DNA from: Deltaproteobacteria bacterium
Lineage (GTDB): Bacteria > Myxococcota_A > Polyangia > Nannocystales > Nannocystaceae
Direction: 5' to 3'
Length of the DNA: 64,000 nucleotides
Assembly: GCA_016709225.1 (NCBI GenBank)
Contig: JADJEE010000012.1
Span: 992,001-1,056,000, forward strand
Part shown: positions 62,496-64,000 of the stretch, piece by piece
How positions within the stretch are numbered: the stretch's first letter is position 1
Layout: each line of letters starts with the position of its first letter
Made by a program: the position numbers and the translations under genes
The notes under the pieces: generated by a model
Seen by the model: the letters and a program-made list of their open reading frames with translations, nothing else
Databases searched by the model: none
What the model was told of the DNA's origin: nothing

Positions 62496-63107
62496 ATGCG
62501 ACGCGCGCTGGTGCTGTGGGCGGGGGCGGAGTTCAAGGGCTCGTGCGCGGCGGTGGTGCGTCACCTGGAGCGCGAGCGCTTCAGCTGCCAGAGTACCGAC
62601 GTGGGCGAGGCCTGGAGCTCGACCCAGCTGTGGATCGACGAGTACCCCAACCTGATGCAGCGTGCCGACCTGATCGTGGTGCTGTCCCACGGCGGTTGGG
62701 ACGGCCCGATGATCTTCGGTGGCACCCGCAACGGCCTCAGCACCAGCCCGCAGATCGGTCGCCACTACAGCAACCTGGCCTGGCCCGCCGTGTGCCGATG
62801 GTTTCGCAACATGCTCACGAGCGATGGACTCGCGATGATCCACGCCTGTCACTCCGCGGGCTCCAACCGCTACGAGAGCACCGACGGCGGCCAGGCCCAC
62901 CGTTGGGTGGAGGAGCTCTCGAGTGACGCGAGGATCTACACCGTCGGGGTCGAGGGCGTGACGTCGTCGGCGATCGGCAGCCAGAGCGTCGCGCTGCTGC
63001 AGTATGCGCTGCGGGGCAGCGCGCCGCCACAGGCCGCCCGCGCCTACCAACCCGGCGGGCGTCAGGCCGCGCGTTGGGGCGGCTGGCTGAACCTCGCCCG
63101 CCGCTGA
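62496..63107 (+). CDS. Caspase-like (clan CD) cysteine peptidase candidate
   Basis: 203-residue soluble protein with no signal. The clan CD catalytic pattern is visible: hydrophobic strand then His-Gly, LIVVLSHGGWDGP (His65), and hydrophobic strand then Ala-Cys, GLAMIHACHSAGS (Cys118), spaced 53 residues apart as in caspase/CHAT-like p20 units. The N-terminal strand (RRALVLWAGAEFKGSCAAVV) completes the sheet. There is no attached TPR, NACHT or other regulatory domain, so it is a minimal, free-standing member. Alternatives: an inactive caspase-hemoglobinase-fold protein. Substrate unknown; it might act in signalling or defence. Confidence 0.68.
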   Translation: MRRALVLWAGAEFKGSCAAVVRHLERERFSCQSTDVGEAWSSTQLWIDEYPNLMQRADLIVVLSHGGWDGPMIFGGTRNGLSTSPQIGRHYSNLAWPAVCRWFRNMLTSDGLAMIHACHSAGSNRYESTDGGQAHRWVEELSSDARIYTVGVEGVTSSAIGSQSVALLQYALRGSAPPQAARAYQPGGRQAARWGGWLNLARR

Positions 63108-63147
63108 CGCGCAACCGCCACCTACCTCGCGATCATGCAGATCGCAA

Positions 63148-63915
63148 TCACTGCTTGAGGCGGTAGCCGCTCTTGACCATCCACCGCACCACCCCGAGCA
63201 GCAGCAACAGGAAGCCCACGGTCATGCCCAGGCTCACCCCGACCGCGACGTCGGCGAGCCCGTAGAAGCTCCAGCGGAAGCCGCTGACCAGGTAGACCAC
63301 CGGGTTGAACAGCGCGACCGTGCGCCAGGTCGGCGGCAGCATGTCGATCGAGTAGAACGCACCGCCGAGGAAGGTCAGCGGTGTGACCACCAGCAGCGGC
63401 ACGAACTGCAGCTGCTCGAAGCTCTTGGCCCAGATGCCGATCGCAAAGCCGAACAGGCTGAAGGTCGTCGCGGTCATCACCAGGAACGCCGTCATCCACA
63501 GCGGATGCTCGATGCGCACGTCGACGAAGCAGAACGCGGTGCCGAGGATCACCAGCCCCACGAGGATCGACTTGCTCGCGGCCGCACCGACATAGGCGAT
63601 CACCATCTCGAGGTACGAGATCGGTGCCGAGAGGATCTCGTAGATGGTGCCGGTGAACTTGGGGAAGTAGATGCCGAACGACGCGTTCGAGATGCTGCCG
63701 GTGAAGAGCGACAGCATCATCAGGCCCGGCACGATGAACGCGCCGTAGGAGACCCCACCGACCTCGGACATGCGCGAGCCGATCGCGGCCCCGAAGACCA
63801 CGAAGTACAGCGAGGTCGTGATGACCGGCGCGATCAGGCTCTGCATGACCGTGCGGAGGAACCGCGCCATCTCGAAGCGATACAGCGCCCATACCCCGCG
63901 ATGATTGATGCCCAT
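63148..63915 (-). CDS. ABC-2 type transporter permease
   Basis: Membrane permease of an ABC-2 exporter, 255 residues from ATG 63915, which has GAGGGG 8 nt upstream; GTG 63921, overlapping the ATPase stop by 4 bp (GTGA), is an alternative adding two residues. Six hydrophobic segments are visible (LIAPVITTSLYFVVFGAAIG, FIVPGLMMLSLFTGSISNAS, ILVGLVILGTAFCFVDVRI, WMTAFLVMTATTFSLFGFAI, LVVTPLTFLGGAFYSIDMLP, LGMTVGFLLLLLGVVRWMV), with the ABC-2 signature region PLTFLGGAFYSIDMLPPTWR. It resembles YadH/drug and polysaccharide exporters; cargo unknown. Confidence 0.92.
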   Translation of the reverse strand: MGINHRGVWALYRFEMARFLRTVMQSLIAPVITTSLYFVVFGAAIGSRMSEVGGVSYGAFIVPGLMMLSLFTGSISNASFGIYFPKFTGTIYEILSAPISYLEMVIAYVGAAASKSILVGLVILGTAFCFVDVRIEHPLWMTAFLVMTATTFSLFGFAIGIWAKSFEQLQFVPLLVVTPLTFLGGAFYSIDMLPPTWRTVALFNPVVYLVSGFRWSFYGLADVAVGVSLGMTVGFLLLLLGVVRWMVKSGYRLKQ

Positions 63916-63917
63916 GC

Positions 63918-64000
63918 TCACGCCCCCTCGTCGACCAGGCTCACGAAGATGTCCTCGAGTGAGCTCTGTCGAGTGTTGAGATCCTTGTACGCGAGCCCGA
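63918..64000 (-). CDS. ABC transporter ATP-binding protein, C-terminal fragment
   Basis: Only the last 27 residues are in the window: GLAYKDLNTRQSSLEDIFVS then LVDEGA and a TGA at 63918-63920. The SLEDIFVxL ending is typical of ATPases paired with ABC-2 permeases. It overlaps or abuts the permease start, so the two form one operon. Confidence 0.85.
   Translation of the reverse strand, partial: GLAYKDLNTRQSSLEDIFVSLVDEGA

Overview
The window looks like a chromosomal segment of a high-GC myxobacterium, most plausibly of the suborder Nannocystineae (Nannocystis/Plesiocystis/Enhygromyxa type). The evidence is in the proteins. At least three end in a MYXO-CTERM-like tail (Cys, hydrophobic stretch, Arg cluster). 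Many are lipoproteins whose mature N-terminus is a long Ser/Thr/Gly/Asp linker. MopE-like Cys/Asp modules recur, a Ser/Thr kinase and a pseudokinase with C-terminal membrane anchors are present, two DUF1592/DUF1552 pairs occur, and a steroid 5-alpha-reductase-like enzyme fits a sterol-making lineage. No rRNA, tRNA or CRISPR array was seen.

Layout. 1-7 kb: two paralogous PQQ-type sugar dehydrogenase lipoproteins, a vWA lipoprotein, a small lipoprotein and a Ser/Thr kinase with a repetitive exported tail. 7.2-12 kb: a + strand run of HtrA-type protease, Hsp33, RluA-type pseudouridine synthase and M14 carboxypeptidase. 12-13.8 kb: two - strand genes, one a His/Gly-rich lipoprotein. 14.3-17.6 kb: a tight three-gene operon of an aromatic (DMATS-type) prenyltransferase, a heme-oxygenase-like diiron oxidase and a cytokinin-dehydrogenase-like FAD oxidase. 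This is the best candidate for an undescribed biosynthetic pathway. 17.6-28 kb: ssb, a GT2-like protein, rseP, uvrC, the first DUF1592/DUF1552 pair, mini-RNase III, an acyl-CoA desaturase and the steroid reductase-like gene. 28.1-28.7 kb: a structured non-coding interval with a G-rich tract, a 65-nt near-perfect palindrome and a possible sigma-54 site.

28.7-45 kb: a Nudix hydrolase, secreted or lipoprotein genes of the amidohydrolase/TSP3, MopE and TPR types, pyrB, a large pseudokinase, a poly-Asp lipoprotein, DUF3556 and a MYXO-CTERM protein, and DUF190. 45.5-47.3 kb: an IS1182-family element with a frameshifted transposase, and directly beside it a 158-bp fold-back MITE. Both are bounded by CTAG, the last CTAG lying at the stop codon of a DUF1552 gene. 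47.3-64 kb: the second DUF1592/DUF1552 pair, repeat-rich lipoproteins, an M2 (ACE-like) peptidase coupled to a DUF1444-like gene, a UvrA paralogue, an FG-GAP MYXO-CTERM protein, a frameshifted tautomerase, a caspase-like peptidase and an ABC-2 exporter cut by the window end.

Two genes (IS transposase, tautomerase) are each broken by one base in a homopolymer run. Sequencing error is therefore as likely as biology there. Start codons were chosen from signal peptides, family N-termini, overlaps and Shine-Dalgarno spacing; uncertain ones are flagged. All family assignments were made by reading the sequence and were not checked against a database.
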